In this document: piece after piece, positions 8,219 through 15,599 of the stretch
Position numbering within the stretch: position 1 is the stretch's first letter
How the letters are laid out: each line of letters begins with the position of its first letter
IMG/VR virus record: IMGVR_UViG_3300025736_000166
Location: 1 to 26,445 of that record
Length of the DNA: 26,445 nt
Strand: one strand, 5' to 3'
Source: a virus
Made by a program: the position numbers and the translations under genes
Notes under the pieces: model-generated
What the model was told of the DNA's origin: nothing
Database searches by the model: none
What the model saw: only the letters and a program-made list of their open reading frames with translations

Positions 8219-10134
8219 TATCCGCTCGTGTGTGGGTTGCGATTAGCGGACTTAAAGCGATAACCTCTGCTTAATCGTTCGCTAAAGATTTGTTTTTCTA
8301 CTACCGTCGGGGGATCGTCACGCTTGTCTCCTTCAAGACATAGGGCATCTGACATTACACAATCGTCGTGACTGCCCTGTTTCGCGCCAATCTTACCGTT
8401 GGAATAGCTTGTGAAGTTCTGGTGTTCTTTTACTACAATCAGACTTTGAAATCCTGTCTTGTCTATGAAGGCATTGTCAACATAGCTATCACGAATCATT
8501 ATCTGAGAACGAAGCAATAATGCTTTCTTTGTACTGTCACCCTGACCGCCTGTCGTTCTCCATCCGATGTCATGCTCTTTAGTCTGTATTGTGATTGAGC
8601 TCGGATACTGCTCTTGGCTGTATAGCCTGTCAAGCGGTATCTTATACAAGTTGCATAGACGTATTGATTCCTTAACAGTGCTTAGACCAATGCCGTTCTT
8701 CTCAATCACTTCTAATGGGTAACTATAATGCCACTGTCCATCTTTAACTATAATCTCTACACGGTAGTAGATCATTAGTTGAACCCCAAGTAACGCAAGT
8801 TTATCAGCGGCAAGTTTGTTACGACTAATTGCTACTTGCTTGCCTGTTACTCTATCACGAACAGTAATAACAGACCAGTCCGTATCGTTACTTGTTGACT
8901 TCTTGTTCGTTCCTGCTATAAGACTCTTATCAATGCCTTCTGAAGTGTCAATACCAATACAATAACGCCGTTCTGTCCTATCGTTAAGTATTGGGTGTGC
9001 GTATATTTCAACCGCCTGACACTCTGGCTTGTATCCACCAGCAATTACGTCACTGTCAAGTTCAAATACAACGTCGCTATCTTCTGTAAAGCTAAGTATG
9101 CCACGCTCCGCATTCGGCGGATTAGCGGCAAGGTTGTTATAGATTCTACTAAGTGCTTCTTGTGAGAAGTACGGTGAGCCTGTTGACAAGAACGCCTCTT
9201 CCCAAGAACAAGGATACTCTTGGTGGAAAACATTTACATCGCCACCACAGTAATCAGAGATCATCATCCTACGCCAGCGCATTTGATTCTCTGTCAAGCT
9301 AAATGACGTTGCTATCTGCCGTTCTTCTGCGCTGTACTGCAAAGCATCGTCATATTCAAACGGTGCTAAAGTGTATTCCGGGTTATCAAACCACGCTAAG
9401 AAGATCGGCGTGTAGTTATTCTTCCCTGTTATAGCATCAATCCATAGCGAGTGAAATGCGTTACCAACGCCGTTTGCTGTTGACTCGTTAAATACGAAAG
9501 CATCCTTAGAAAGGGCTTGCATAACCGATGTCATACCAATCTTATCACTCTTCCAGAACGCAAGCTCTGAAATATGGATAGCCTGTTTAGTGAACGATCT
9601 TGTACTGTTCGGGCTACCTGCTGTGAATAACTGCACACTGCTCTTGATACCACTGAACTTCAACATATTCTTGTTCTTGGTGTCAGGAATAGGCTTATAC
9701 GGAGAACTATAGTAATTCGTGTACGTCAGGAACATTTCGTAAAGGTTCTGCGTAGCACCATCTTCGTGTGTTATAACTCCGGCTTTGTATCCCTTGCTTG
9801 TGATGACGAGCCAGAAGAGTATCGCTTCTATAAGTGTGCTAATGCCTTCTTGACGGGCTTTAAGTATGATAAACTTAGAAACCTTGCCTGCCATAAGCGC
9901 ATCAATGATAATATCTAATACTACTTTCTGTGGTCTATTCAGTGCGAACGGTACTGGTGCTCCACCCCGCTTGAGTACGATGCTTAGGTATCGTTCACAG
10001 AACTCAGGGAAGTGTTCCCACATTTGGTATCGTTCGTACCATTCTTCTTCGTTATATTCTTTCCACTTGCTCATAGGTAGTTTTGGGGGTGCGTAACGCT
10101 CTTTTATGCTTTTTGCTTGTGTAGCGTATTGCAC
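8179..10134 (-). CDS. Terminase large subunit (packaging ATPase/nuclease)
   Basis: This encodes 651 residues. ATPase motifs: Walker A variant LKARQEGIST (about residues 92-101), Walker B-like AIHISELAFW (about 186-195) with catalytic Glu, and coupling motif FNESTANG (about 214-221). The RNase H-like nuclease starts with CIGIDTSEGIDKS (first Asp, about residue 392), continues with DWSVITV, and ends with the acidic HDDCVMSDAL near residue 594. Packaging role and order (terminase, portal, scaffold, capsid) are standard. The start chosen is GTG at 10134; its upstream G-run abuts the codon, so the next ATG at 10077 (MSKWKEYNEEEW) is an alternative. No obvious small subunit is recognised, though unknown genes lie upstream. 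Confidence 0.92.
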   Translation of the reverse strand: MQYATQAKSIKERYAPPKLPMSKWKEYNEEEWYERYQMWEHFPEFCERYLSIVLKRGGAPVPFALNRPQKVVLDIIIDALMAGKVSKFIILKARQEGISTLIEAILFWLVITSKGYKAGVITHEDGATQNLYEMFLTYTNYYSSPYKPIPDTKNKNMLKFSGIKSSVQLFTAGSPNSTRSFTKQAIHISELAFWKSDKIGMTSVMQALSKDAFVFNESTANGVGNAFHSLWIDAITGKNNYTPIFLAWFDNPEYTLAPFEYDDALQYSAEERQIATSFSLTENQMRWRRMMISDYCGGDVNVFHQEYPCSWEEAFLSTGSPYFSQEALSRIYNNLAANPPNAERGILSFTEDSDVVFELDSDVIAGGYKPECQAVEIYAHPILNDRTERRYCIGIDTSEGIDKSLIAGTNKKSTSNDTDWSVITVRDRVTGKQVAISRNKLAADKLALLGVQLMIYYRVEIIVKDGQWHYSYPLEVIEKNGIGLSTVKESIRLCNLYKIPLDRLYSQEQYPSSITIQTKEHDIGWRTTGGQGDSTKKALLLRSQIMIRDSYVDNAFIDKTGFQSLIVVKEHQNFTSYSNGKIGAKQGSHDDCVMSDALCLEGDKRDDPPTVVEKQIFSERLSRGYRFKSANRNPHTSGYWSGQKLPKLKKN

Positions 10135-10153
10135 CCCCCGTACTTTATCACTT

Positions 10154-10930
10154 TTATTCTAATCGAGCACCGGCTGAAAATGCCGTATAAGTTGCACTCG
10201 CAGTCATGCGTCCTTCTGTTCCAGCACCAGCAGAGCGTAACAATATCTCTGCACCATCGGGTATAAATAACTCAATGTCAGGTGCAGATCCAAACGCACC
10301 GGGTAGAATTACTGTAGTCGAGGTGCCTGAGGTAGCTGAAGCAACAACGAATACCGTGTTAGCGTCAACCAATGCCCCATTAGCCTCAATTCCCTCATCA
10401 AGGTCTGCAATCGCAGGAGTTCCTCTTACGGTGAACCATATTGAATCCGTGGCGGAATTAAACTGTGTAGCGACTTTCCACGATAGATTATGGATTATAA
10501 TGTCGCCAACTGCGGTGAATGCCACAAGGGAGTCAACGGCGGCAGTAACAGCTAAATCTTCAATGGTAATGCGCCTAAAGCCATTTAGCAACAAGGTATC
10601 AGCGATTATCTCAACTACGGTTATCTGTGCCGATATATTGTCAATATCTGTCGCAGTAGGAAGCGCGTCAATATCGGTACTATCAGACACACGAGCGGCT
10701 TGAATGGTCGCCGGTAAGGTAACAACTGTAGCCGTAGAACAAGCATCAGCGGTAGTTTGCAAGATTGCAGTATTATCAAGACCTGTTTCTATCTTGACAT
10801 TTGCCGCATCTAAGCTATCCTGTGACGTGGTTTGGGAATTGATTATCCCTGTCTGTACTGGGCTCGGTAGTCCTTGAGCAAACGCCATTCCGGCAATCAG
10901 CACTAAGACGATGATTAAATACTTTTTCAT
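10154..10930 (-). CDS. Signal-peptide beta-rich protein upstream of terminase
   Basis: The chosen start is ATG at 10930, behind GGAG five bases away; a longer frame to 10972 would overlap the previous gene and lacks a ribosome binding site. The 258-residue product begins with MKKYLIIVLVLIAGMAFAQG, a clear Sec signal with a signal peptidase I site after AFA. The mature part is Ala/Thr/Asp-rich with repeated short beta strands (TLPATIQAARVSDSTDIDALP, later TVRGTPAIADLDEG) and few aromatic residues. No family is recognised. Like the 1938-2612 product, it is an exported-looking protein inside a head operon. It could be a host envelope or surface-acting factor, or a virion protein with a misleading N-terminus. 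Confidence 0.8.
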   Translation of the reverse strand: MKKYLIIVLVLIAGMAFAQGLPSPVQTGIINSQTTSQDSLDAANVKIETGLDNTAILQTTADACSTATVVTLPATIQAARVSDSTDIDALPTATDIDNISAQITVVEIIADTLLLNGFRRITIEDLAVTAAVDSLVAFTAVGDIIIHNLSWKVATQFNSATDSIWFTVRGTPAIADLDEGIEANGALVDANTVFVVASATSGTSTTVILPGAFGSAPDIELFIPDGAEILLRSAGAGTEGRMTASATYTAFSAGARLE

Positions 10931-10940
10931 TTTAGTCTCC

Positions 10941-11738
10941 TTACGCCGCAGCGATAGTTGCACCATCGGCATTACGCACGAAGGTCATATGAACTGCGAG
11001 CGATCCCGCACCAGATAATGCCGCTGTACCAGCCTGAAGATACAGTATCTTGCCAGTAGCAACGCTGTAGCCAATATCAGACGCTACAAATCCTGTAGTA
11101 CCAGTACCTAAGTCAGTAGCATCAAGAGTAGCTCCAGTTGCAACGAGCATTTCAGTAAGCGGCGTGGTTGCATCATTTGAACGAACATACACACCAGATG
11201 TAGCACCACCACAAATCGTGTTGTCATTCTGTAAAGCAATCCGCTTCAGCACTACGTTACCAGAAGCCGCACCAGTAATTGCAAGTCCTGTTCCGGTATG
11301 AATCACAGTTGTCTTAGTGATTATCTTGGTGATGGTGAACTCTGTACCTGCTCCAGTGTTACTTGAAGCATCAAGCATAGCAGAGAACTCATCAGTGCAG
11401 ATCATAACCAAGTCGGCTGATGCCCAACCTGTGGTACAAGCCGCTGTAGTTACTTGTCCTGAAGTTGTGCTTGCTGTAATGTCAAGCTCAACCCCATTAT
11501 TTGCCGCAGTGTTACAATCAACGCCACGAACCTTCCATCCGGTAGCAAAGAAGTTAGTACCAAACTTTCCTTCTTTGTCTTTCGTATTGGCTTTCAAAGC
11601 CTCTACGATTACAACCGTAGTGGAAGTTACAACGGATGTGATGCGAACAAGAAACGCAGGAGGCAAAACCCCCATTAGATTTCCGCCGCTTAGTTGTCCA
11701 ACCTTCCATCCGCTATGAATCAACTCTTCTGATGCCAT
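10941..11738 (-). CDS. Ala/Thr/Gly-rich structural-type protein
   Basis: This encodes 265 residues with a beta-rich, low-charge, Ala/Thr/Gly/Val-rich composition. Motifs that can be read include GWKVGQLSGGNL near the N-terminus, GWKVRGVDCNTAANNG and a closing NADGATIAAA. Such composition is common in phage decoration and fibre proteins. It starts one base after the small basic gene ends and stops 10 bases before the next start, so it is part of the same operon. There is no signal peptide, in contrast to the next gene. Four Cys in the middle could form disulphides or be coincidental. Function unknown; a virion component is the likely reading. Confidence 0.75.
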   Translation of the reverse strand: MASEELIHSGWKVGQLSGGNLMGVLPPAFLVRITSVVTSTTVVIVEALKANTKDKEGKFGTNFFATGWKVRGVDCNTAANNGVELDITASTTSGQVTTAACTTGWASADLVMICTDEFSAMLDASSNTGAGTEFTITKIITKTTVIHTGTGLAITGAASGNVVLKRIALQNDNTICGGATSGVYVRSNDATTPLTEMLVATGATLDATDLGTGTTGFVASDIGYSVATGKILYLQAGTAALSGAGSLAVHMTFVRNADGATIAAA

Positions 11739-11739
11739 A

Positions 11740-11883
11740 CTACCTTTCCCCGCGCCTCTTATGCGCGGTTTGTTTTAATTTTGCCTTCTGCTTTGGTTTC
11801 GCAGGTGGCGTTTCTTTTTGTATCCTGTTGTCATTCGGGATACCGTTTGTTCCCTTAACGGGAATACCGTTTCGTGTTTTCAT
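11740..11883 (-). CDS. Small basic protein, first gene of the virion operon
   Basis: This is a 47-residue frame from ATG at 11883, behind AAGGTGG, to TAG at 11740, ending one base before the next gene's ATG. The product is highly basic: an N-terminal pair of NGIP repeats (RNGIPVKG and TNGIPNDN), then a Lys/Pro/Gln stretch and RRGER at the end. It is too short to assign. The tight junction and ribosome binding site make it likely to be translated. The repeated NGIP segment corresponds to a short DNA repeat, AACGGTAT. A nucleic-acid-binding or packaging-related role is possible from charge alone. Confidence 0.6.
   Translation of the reverse strand: MKTRNGIPVKGTNGIPNDNRIQKETPPAKPKQKAKLKQTAHKRRGER
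11750..11782 (+). terminator. Plus-strand intrinsic terminator-like hairpin inside a minus-strand gene
   Basis: A perfect 6-bp stem (CCGCGC and GCGCGG, 7-nt loop) is followed on the plus strand by TTTGTTTTAATTTT. This is the layout of a rho-independent terminator, but it lies antisense inside the small basic gene and no plus-strand gene is seen to its left. It could block antisense transcription, or be chance. Confidence 0.4.
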
Positions 11884-11937
11884 CTATCCACCTTGTGTTA
11901 CTTCTTAATGATCACATCCTTTAGGTTAAAGGGGGGA

Positions 11938-12017
11938 GAGTGGGCAGGTAGTGTGCTACGCGTACAGGTGTCGGCAACAGGGGGGAGGTGCTGTTTCCGA
12001 AGTTTGCCTACCCACTC
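11938..12017 (-). promoter_or_regulatory. Structured leader RNA of the virion operon
   Basis: On the minus strand, downstream of the terminator and ~55 bases before the small basic gene, an outer stem (GAGTGGG-N-AGG with CCT-N-CCCACTC, 10 of 11 positions paired) encloses a hairpin at 11971-12000 (TCGGAAACAG with CTGTTGCCGA, 9 of 10 paired, 10-nt C-rich loop) and a palindromic TACGCGTA. No class of riboswitch is recognised. As the gap lies between a terminator and the first gene of the head operon, the promoter should be near here, but no clear -35/-10 pair is visible. A packaging recognition site is another possibility. Confidence 0.5.
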
Positions 12018-12030
12018 CGATATATGATAA

Positions 12031-12074
12031 CAAAAAAACGCCGAATAGCACCCTTTCAGATGATACTCGGCGTT
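12031..12074 (-). terminator. Strong rho-independent terminator ending the second minus-strand block
   Basis: Read on the minus strand, AACGCCGA pairs with TCGGCGTT and is followed by a run of seven T, ending in GTTATC. The stem continues inward with one mismatch (GTA-N-CATC with GGGTG-N-TAT), giving about 15 pairs and a small loop TGAAAG-like apex. It lies 27 bases after the stop codon of the gene at 12101-12271. It should separate the transcript from 14.7 kb down to 12.1 kb from the virion operon. Confidence 0.85.
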
Positions 12075-12100
12075 CTCTTTGAACTTACCGCTTGTACTGC

Positions 12101-12271
12101 CTATGTTATAACTTTATGCCTCTTCGTATGGTACTCAATGTGGATAGAATCACCCTTCTGATTGATTCCTATCGTAATTGGAATACCGCTACTGTGAGAA
12201 GATACGAGTAGTTTACCTATTTCTGCAAGTGCTTTTGATACTTTTTTTTCATATTCTAAAAATACTTTCAC
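12101..12271 (-). CDS. Small protein, GTG start coupled to the gene upstream
   Basis: This 56-residue frame begins with GTG at 12271, whose GTGA overlaps the stop of the upstream gene, and ends with TAG at 12103-12101 just before the terminator. The product starts MKVFLEYEKKVSKALAEIGK, an amphipathic charged helix, followed by a short beta-like part (IPITIGINQKGDSIHIEYH). No family is recognised. It is the last gene of its operon. The stop-start overlap is the same device used throughout this genome, which supports the non-ATG start. Confidence 0.65.
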   Translation of the reverse strand: MKVFLEYEKKVSKALAEIGKLLVSSHSSGIPITIGINQKGDSIHIEYHTKRHKVIT

Positions 12272-12810
12272 TTTTTGACCGTTCTTTTAAGTCTATCAAT
12301 GACCCCACCGTTCTTTTGGTGTACCCGCTCTATAACTTCCTCGTATTTTGTCGGAGCCTGTCCAGCTTGCTTATCAGCTATCTTGTGCTGATTCCCGGTC
12401 GGTGTGACGTGCTTTGCTATAGCTATTGCGGTAGTGAGTGCGACGCTAAACTCAGGGGTTACTTGTCGCTTTGTAACTTCAACGTCACCATCACGGTTTG
12501 CCTTAGTGAAAACATCAACAGGAGCACCCATCTGTAACGCCTGATCTATAATATCCATAGCCCCAAGACGACCTTCGTCTGCATCGCCTATGATTCTCTT
12601 AGACATAGCGACGTTATGCCCCCAAGCAAGGTCACGGGACTCTGCAATATCTATATCAACACGTGCTATAGCCACATCAGACACAGGTATCATCTTCGCC
12701 CCCTTCTCTGCCTTAGCTTCATCTGCGATAACTTTAAGCGGAGCAACAGCATCGAATACTTCACCAGCCACAACATACGGAGCTTCGGCAACGAAGTCAT
12801 CATTTGTCAT
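12268..12810 (-). CDS. Hypothetical protein of the pre-terminase block
   Basis: The start is taken as ATG at 12810, overlapping the HU-like gene's stop as TGATG; the product is 180 residues beginning MTNDDFVAEAPY. The frame is open further to a TTG at 12948 with a fair AAGGA box, which would add 46 Lys/Arg/Ser-rich residues and overlap the HU-like gene by 139 bases. The body is acidic and helical (VIADEAKAEKGAKM, DIDIAESRDLAWGHN) with a basic C-terminus (VIDRLKRTVKK). No motif is recognised. Being upstream of terminase, a small-terminase role is conceivable, but nothing beyond position supports it. Confidence 0.65.
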   Translation of the reverse strand: MTNDDFVAEAPYVVAGEVFDAVAPLKVIADEAKAEKGAKMIPVSDVAIARVDIDIAESRDLAWGHNVAMSKRIIGDADEGRLGAMDIIDQALQMGAPVDVFTKANRDGDVEVTKRQVTPEFSVALTTAIAIAKHVTPTGNQHKIADKQAGQAPTKYEEVIERVHQKNGGVIDRLKRTVKK

Positions 12811-13511
12811 CAGCTGTCTGATTTTTTTGTCACTTGTGGCGTGTTTTCCCCGCCTGAGTGAGCCAGATGAGGATTCCTTGCTCGGAATATCCTTTCTTTG
12901 TGCTGGTTTAGCTCGTTTTCCCGCTCTGTTCTTTGGTTTTGTATCCAATTATCGTTCCTTTTATCGACCATAGCCTTCTGTTTAGCCTTTGCGGCACGGA
13001 CAGACTCTCGCACGCCCCCGATTTCGTCAGCTATTCGCTTACCCATTTCCGCGCAACGCGCCTTTGAGAAACTTGGCTTGAAGTGAATAGTGACGTAATC
13101 AGGGTAATAGTGCTTTTGTAGCTTACCGTTCTCGTTAAAACCTTCAAAGTAGCGCATATCGCTTGTGTATTCTGCCTCAAACGTCCCCATATCCTTGAAT
13201 TTTACCACGTTTCCGTTTGCAATAGCCTCAACTATAGCAGTAGGAAGCAGGGATAGAACAAGTTTAACAGATAGGATAGGCAGTGCAGAACCTTGTGGTT
13301 TAGCTTTCTTGTAGATATTGCAGATCAAAGCCGCTACATCGTTGATTCCGAACGTACCGCCATCGCTAACCTTAACCCTCTTATCAGCGACATACACGTA
13401 TTTTGCCTTAACCCTACGTATGTAATACGCCGTACCACGACTATTGACGGGGCTTACTTCCCAACCATCAGCCATATCTTGGTTCTTCTGACGCTTTAGG
13501 TTATATGCCAT
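12810..13511 (-). CDS. HU/IHF-like DNA-binding protein with long charged tail
   Basis: This encodes 233 residues. About residues 80-147 look like an HU-fold: LVLSLLPTAIVEAIANGNVVKFKDMGTFEA (shown here in part: IVEAIANGNVVKF, DMGTFEAEY), then VTIHFKPSFS. The IANG..V.F..MGTF pattern is the signature of HU-type proteins, best matched by the long histone-like proteins known from Bacteroidetes and their phages. The C-terminal ~75 residues are Lys/Arg/Gln/Asn/Glu-rich and probably coiled or disordered. It probably binds DNA without specificity, for example during packaging or genome organisation. It starts 11 bases inside the upstream gene and ends on TGATG with the next. Confidence 0.65.
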   Translation of the reverse strand: MAYNLKRQKNQDMADGWEVSPVNSRGTAYYIRRVKAKYVYVADKRVKVSDGGTFGINDVAALICNIYKKAKPQGSALPILSVKLVLSLLPTAIVEAIANGNVVKFKDMGTFEAEYTSDMRYFEGFNENGKLQKHYYPDYVTIHFKPSFSKARCAEMGKRIADEIGGVRESVRAAKAKQKAMVDKRNDNWIQNQRTERENELNQHKERIFRARNPHLAHSGGENTPQVTKKSDS

Positions 13512-13734
13512 CTACGCTATCCAGAATGTCCTTGGCGATCCTGCCCATAATGACTCTATTACGTGCGAGGCTGTCTGCGATGATGTCATTCATTTCCTTA
13601 ATGTCATCTGGAGTAGTTACGTGGAATGTAACGTAGTAATCATTACTATCGTCATCGCCCCACGTCGGTATACCGCTCGTTGTCGTTGACTGCAATAGCT
13701 CTATCTCTTCCCCTGCGTAGCGGTGCTTAGGCAT
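13501..13734 (-). CDS. Small hypothetical protein
   Basis: The start is placed at ATG 13734, behind GGAGG eight bases upstream; the longer frame to 13779 has an Arg-rich extension lying in the previous gene and no ribosome binding site. The 77-residue product begins MPKHRYAGEEIELL, contains a beta-rich middle with many acidic residues (TWGDDDSNDYYVTFHVTT) and ends in an amphipathic helix (IMGRIAKDILDSVDGI). No family recognised. It overlaps the HU-like gene start by 11 bases and the membrane-peptide gene by 8 bases, so it is embedded in a coupled operon. Confidence 0.65.
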   Translation of the reverse strand: MPKHRYAGEEIELLQSTTTSGIPTWGDDDSNDYYVTFHVTTPDDIKEMNDIIADSLARNRVIMGRIAKDILDSVDGI

Positions 13735-13906
13735 CCCCGGCCTCCGCCATCTGTTCCGCCACACTGTCAAGGTTCGCATTGATCAAGTCAGCAAAGTACT
13801 TGCTTAACCCTTGTGACCTGTAGTACTTGACAACCAAGATGAACACCCCAAACCAAGCAAAGAACAGGGCAACAAGGATGATGATAAGGACGGTGACCGA
13901 TAGCAT
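13727..13906 (-). CDS. Single-pass membrane peptide
   Basis: This 59-residue frame runs from ATG at 13906, overlapping the upstream stop as TAATG, to TAA at 13727. The N-terminus is one long hydrophobic helix (MLSVTVLIIILVALFFAWFG, then VFILVV), followed by a positively charged turn (KYYRSQG) and an acidic helical tail (AEQMAEAGDA). By the positive-inside rule the tail is cytoplasmic. Size and shape are like phage holins, spanins or other small inner membrane proteins, but no lysis gene is recognised next to it, so the role is open. Confidence 0.7.
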   Translation of the reverse strand: MLSVTVLIIILVALFFAWFGVFILVVKYYRSQGLSKYFADLINANLDSVAEQMAEAGDA

Positions 13907-14556
13907 TACTTCCCCTCCCTGTTCACTCCAACGCTACCAATAACCATCCAAGCATTGCCCCCGCACCTGCACTCGCCAAGTTTATGTGGAAACTCGTCAA
14001 CAATATACGAGTGATGGCAATATCCACATTTGACAACTATCCCGACAGAAGGCTTCGGAGGACTGTACGGAACGAACTCAGCCACTAACTTCACCCTTGT
14101 ATCTTTCGGTGCTTGCTTGGGCTCCTGCTCTGCGCTGTCAATCGCTACAATGGTTGGTGGACGTTGCCCTAACGCCTCTACCTTCTCTTCTAATATACCA
14201 ATGCGGACATAGTTGTCGTCGTCCGCACCGCCTAACCAGGCAACGGCTTGCTTACTGCTGATCATAGCTTGATCAAGTTTCTTTTCCAGCTTGTCAACCC
14301 TGTCCAGTAATTGACGAGTTGTGCCTAACATAACATCAACTCCAGCCTCAAGGTACGGTATAAGATGTTCGCGTTTATTCTGAGTGGAAGGATCAAGTAA
14401 ATCCGCAATATGTATCCCATACTCCTTCTGGCACTTAGGACAGATGCCAAATACCTTTCCCTTAACGCCATCCTTGTTCTTGATGATCCAGCCCTTGCTG
14501 TTCACTATCGAACGATCAAGACTGTGCTCACAAAACATACAAAATAGTGACTTCAC
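13906..14556 (-). CDS. Zinc-ribbon protein with coiled coil
   Basis: The start is placed at GTG 14556 because AGGGGA lies six bases ahead; the ATG at 14586 is only nine bases from the tRNA 3' end and has no ribosome binding site. The 216-residue product has CMFC and CPKC pairs in the first 45 residues, a heptad-rich stretch in the middle (LLDRVDKLEKKLDQ) and a second set, CGYCHH and CRC, at the C-terminus, suggesting two zinc knuckles flanking a coiled coil. No family is recognised. It is the first protein gene after the two tRNA genes, reading leftwards. Confidence 0.7.
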   Translation of the reverse strand: MKSLFCMFCEHSLDRSIVNSKGWIIKNKDGVKGKVFGICPKCQKEYGIHIADLLDPSTQNKREHLIPYLEAGVDVMLGTTRQLLDRVDKLEKKLDQAMISSKQAVAWLGGADDDNYVRIGILEEKVEALGQRPPTIVAIDSAEQEPKQAPKDTRVKLVAEFVPYSPPKPSVGIVVKCGYCHHSYIVDEFPHKLGECRCGGNAWMVIGSVGVNREGK

Positions 14557-14594
14557 TTTACTTCCCCTGTGTTTTTTATCCCCCATATACTGTG

Positions 14595-14676
14595 CGGATG
14601 GTCGAGGACTCGAACCCCGATGCCCTTGCGGACGGCAGTTTAGCGAACTGCTGCAATACCATTATGCGAACCATCC
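14595..14676 (-). tRNA. tRNA-Ser(GCT) with C at position 33
   Basis: On the minus strand the cloverleaf is complete: acceptor GGATGGT with ACCATCC, D-stem GCA with TGC and a GG-containing loop, anticodon stem GCAGT with ACTGC, a long variable arm (GTCC with GGGC) typical of Ser, and T-arm with loop TTCGAGT. The anticodon loop reads TCGCTAA, giving anticodon GCT, but position 33 is C instead of the near-universal T. Discriminator G fits Ser. CCA is not encoded; the next bases are CAC. Confidence 0.88.
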
Positions 14677-14680
14677 TGTG

Positions 14681-14765
14681 CGGCGGATGAGGGACTCGAA
14701 CCCCCAAGAGTAATTAGCTCGGTAGTTTTCAGGACTACTGCCTTGCGCAATTAGGCTAACCCGCC
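14681..14765 (-). tRNA. tRNA-Ser(TGA) with C at position 33
   Basis: On the minus strand acceptor GGCGGGT pairs with ATCCGCC (one G-T pair). The anticodon stem is GTAGT with ACTAC and the loop CCTGAAA gives anticodon TGA, again with C rather than T at position 33. The variable arm (GAG with CTC) is long, as for Ser. The D-loop (TAATTGCGCAA) lacks the usual GG, so its contact with the T-loop (TTCGAGT) may be altered. Discriminator is G, followed by CAC and not CCA. It lies four bases from the other tRNA-Ser. Confidence 0.83.
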
Positions 14766-15295
14766 ATATATCTTTCTGTCCCCTTTTATGGACGTACAAC
14801 CAATAAACCGGTTGATGTCTAATTGAAACAAACCATACTCTACCACACAACAACTAATACCAAAAACACAAAAACCTCCGTAGGCTGTTTAGCCCCCGTC
14901 ACACTCACCACAATCACCGCCGGCAAGAAACCTTAAACTTCCGACTCCGCAAACTGACGTGGTACTACTATGATGATTGAGCCAACCTTTGGTTATGGTT
15001 TTTGTCCGTATATGCCTGATCCTCATTAGTCCCTATACCGGGCTCCGCGTCGGTAACTTGCTCGGTGCACTGCGTAAATGCCCCTTTATTGCAACGGTCG
15101 TAATGTCGGTCGTGCTTCGTGACGGTATATAGTCAAGCAAACTATACCCAAGCCGTACCAGAAACGCCCTGCCTCTTGGCATATCTTTTCCTACTCAACT
15201 GACTCAATAAAGATATACGAACACATAACAAAAACGTTTGGCAACCCAAAACTATTATTTTTTCATATCCCAAATTACTTCGCCAGAGAGTACGA

Positions 15296-15336
15296 GTACT
15301 TAACGAATGGCGGTCGCCCGGTTTCAATTTAAGTAC
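15296..15336. repeat. Perfect 8-bp inverted repeat enclosing a GC hairpin
   Basis: GTACTTAA at 15296-15303 pairs with TTAAGTAC at 15329-15336; the 25-base interior carries a smaller self-complementary segment (GGCGGTCGCC, 15309-15318). The nested form and the place in the intergenic region suggest an operator or an origin-associated hairpin. Confidence 0.5.
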
Positions 15337-15398
15337 CCGTCATATAACCCCCCCCTATCGCAATCGGCTGTCAATAGCTACCGTAACTGGTTTCACAC

Positions 15399-15426
15399 GT
15401 GCAAGTTAATTGATGTTATCTTGCAC
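15399..15426. repeat. GTGCAAG inverted repeat, operator-like
   Basis: GTGCAAG (15399-15405) and its exact complement CTTGCAC (15420-15426) are separated by 14 bases. The same heptamer recurs at 15654-15660 and 15693-15699, and TGCAAG at 15741-15746, so the element is repeated through the region up to and across the early promoter. This is what a set of repressor or activator sites looks like. The regulator is not identified. Confidence 0.5.
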
Positions 15427-15462
15427 CACTGTCACGCCGACCGTATATCGCAAAGCATGTAG

Positions 15463-15485
15463 CATCCTACAGAGTATCATCCTAC
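15463..15485. repeat. Two CATCCTAC direct repeats, 15-bp period
   Basis: CATCCTAC occurs at 15463-15470 and 15478-15485. With the surrounding bases (agCATCCTACagag and atCATCCTACatag) the similarity covers about 12 bases. They may be sites for a DNA-binding protein or part of an origin. Confidence 0.4.
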
Positions 15486-15561
15486 ATAGTGTCAAGCTGT
15501 GTAACTCGAAAACCGTGCAATAGGTTGCCAGCACTACGCTTCCTTGCTCCATCAGTTCTTG

Positions 15562-15599
15562 GTAATACAAAGTAATACGTAGGTAATACAAAGTAATAC
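15562..15599. repeat. Four phased GTAATAC repeats (iteron-like)
   Basis: GTAATAC occurs at 15562, 15572, 15583 and 15593, with spacings of 10, 11 and 10 bases, so all copies face the same side of the helix. Seen larger, it is a 21-bp unit present twice (GGTAATACAAAGTAATAC then GTA). Iterons of this kind bind replication initiators or cooperative repressors. They lie ~110 bp upstream of the early promoter. Confidence 0.65.

Noticed and set aside
10206-11718. Plus-strand open frames of 133-165 codons antisense to the two Ala/Thr-rich genes
   Set aside because: Low-complexity Ala/Thr codons make the reverse strand open by chance; no start signals.
15296-15336. Minus-strand GAAACCGGGCGACC as a further hammerhead
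   Set aside because: Although it has GAAAC followed by a GC hairpin, no CTGANGA strand is present on that strand within reach.
15394-15422. TATCTT at 15417 as another rightward promoter
   Set aside because: No -35-like hexamer lies 16-18 bases upstream; the TATCTT belongs to the CTTGCAC inverted-repeat arm.
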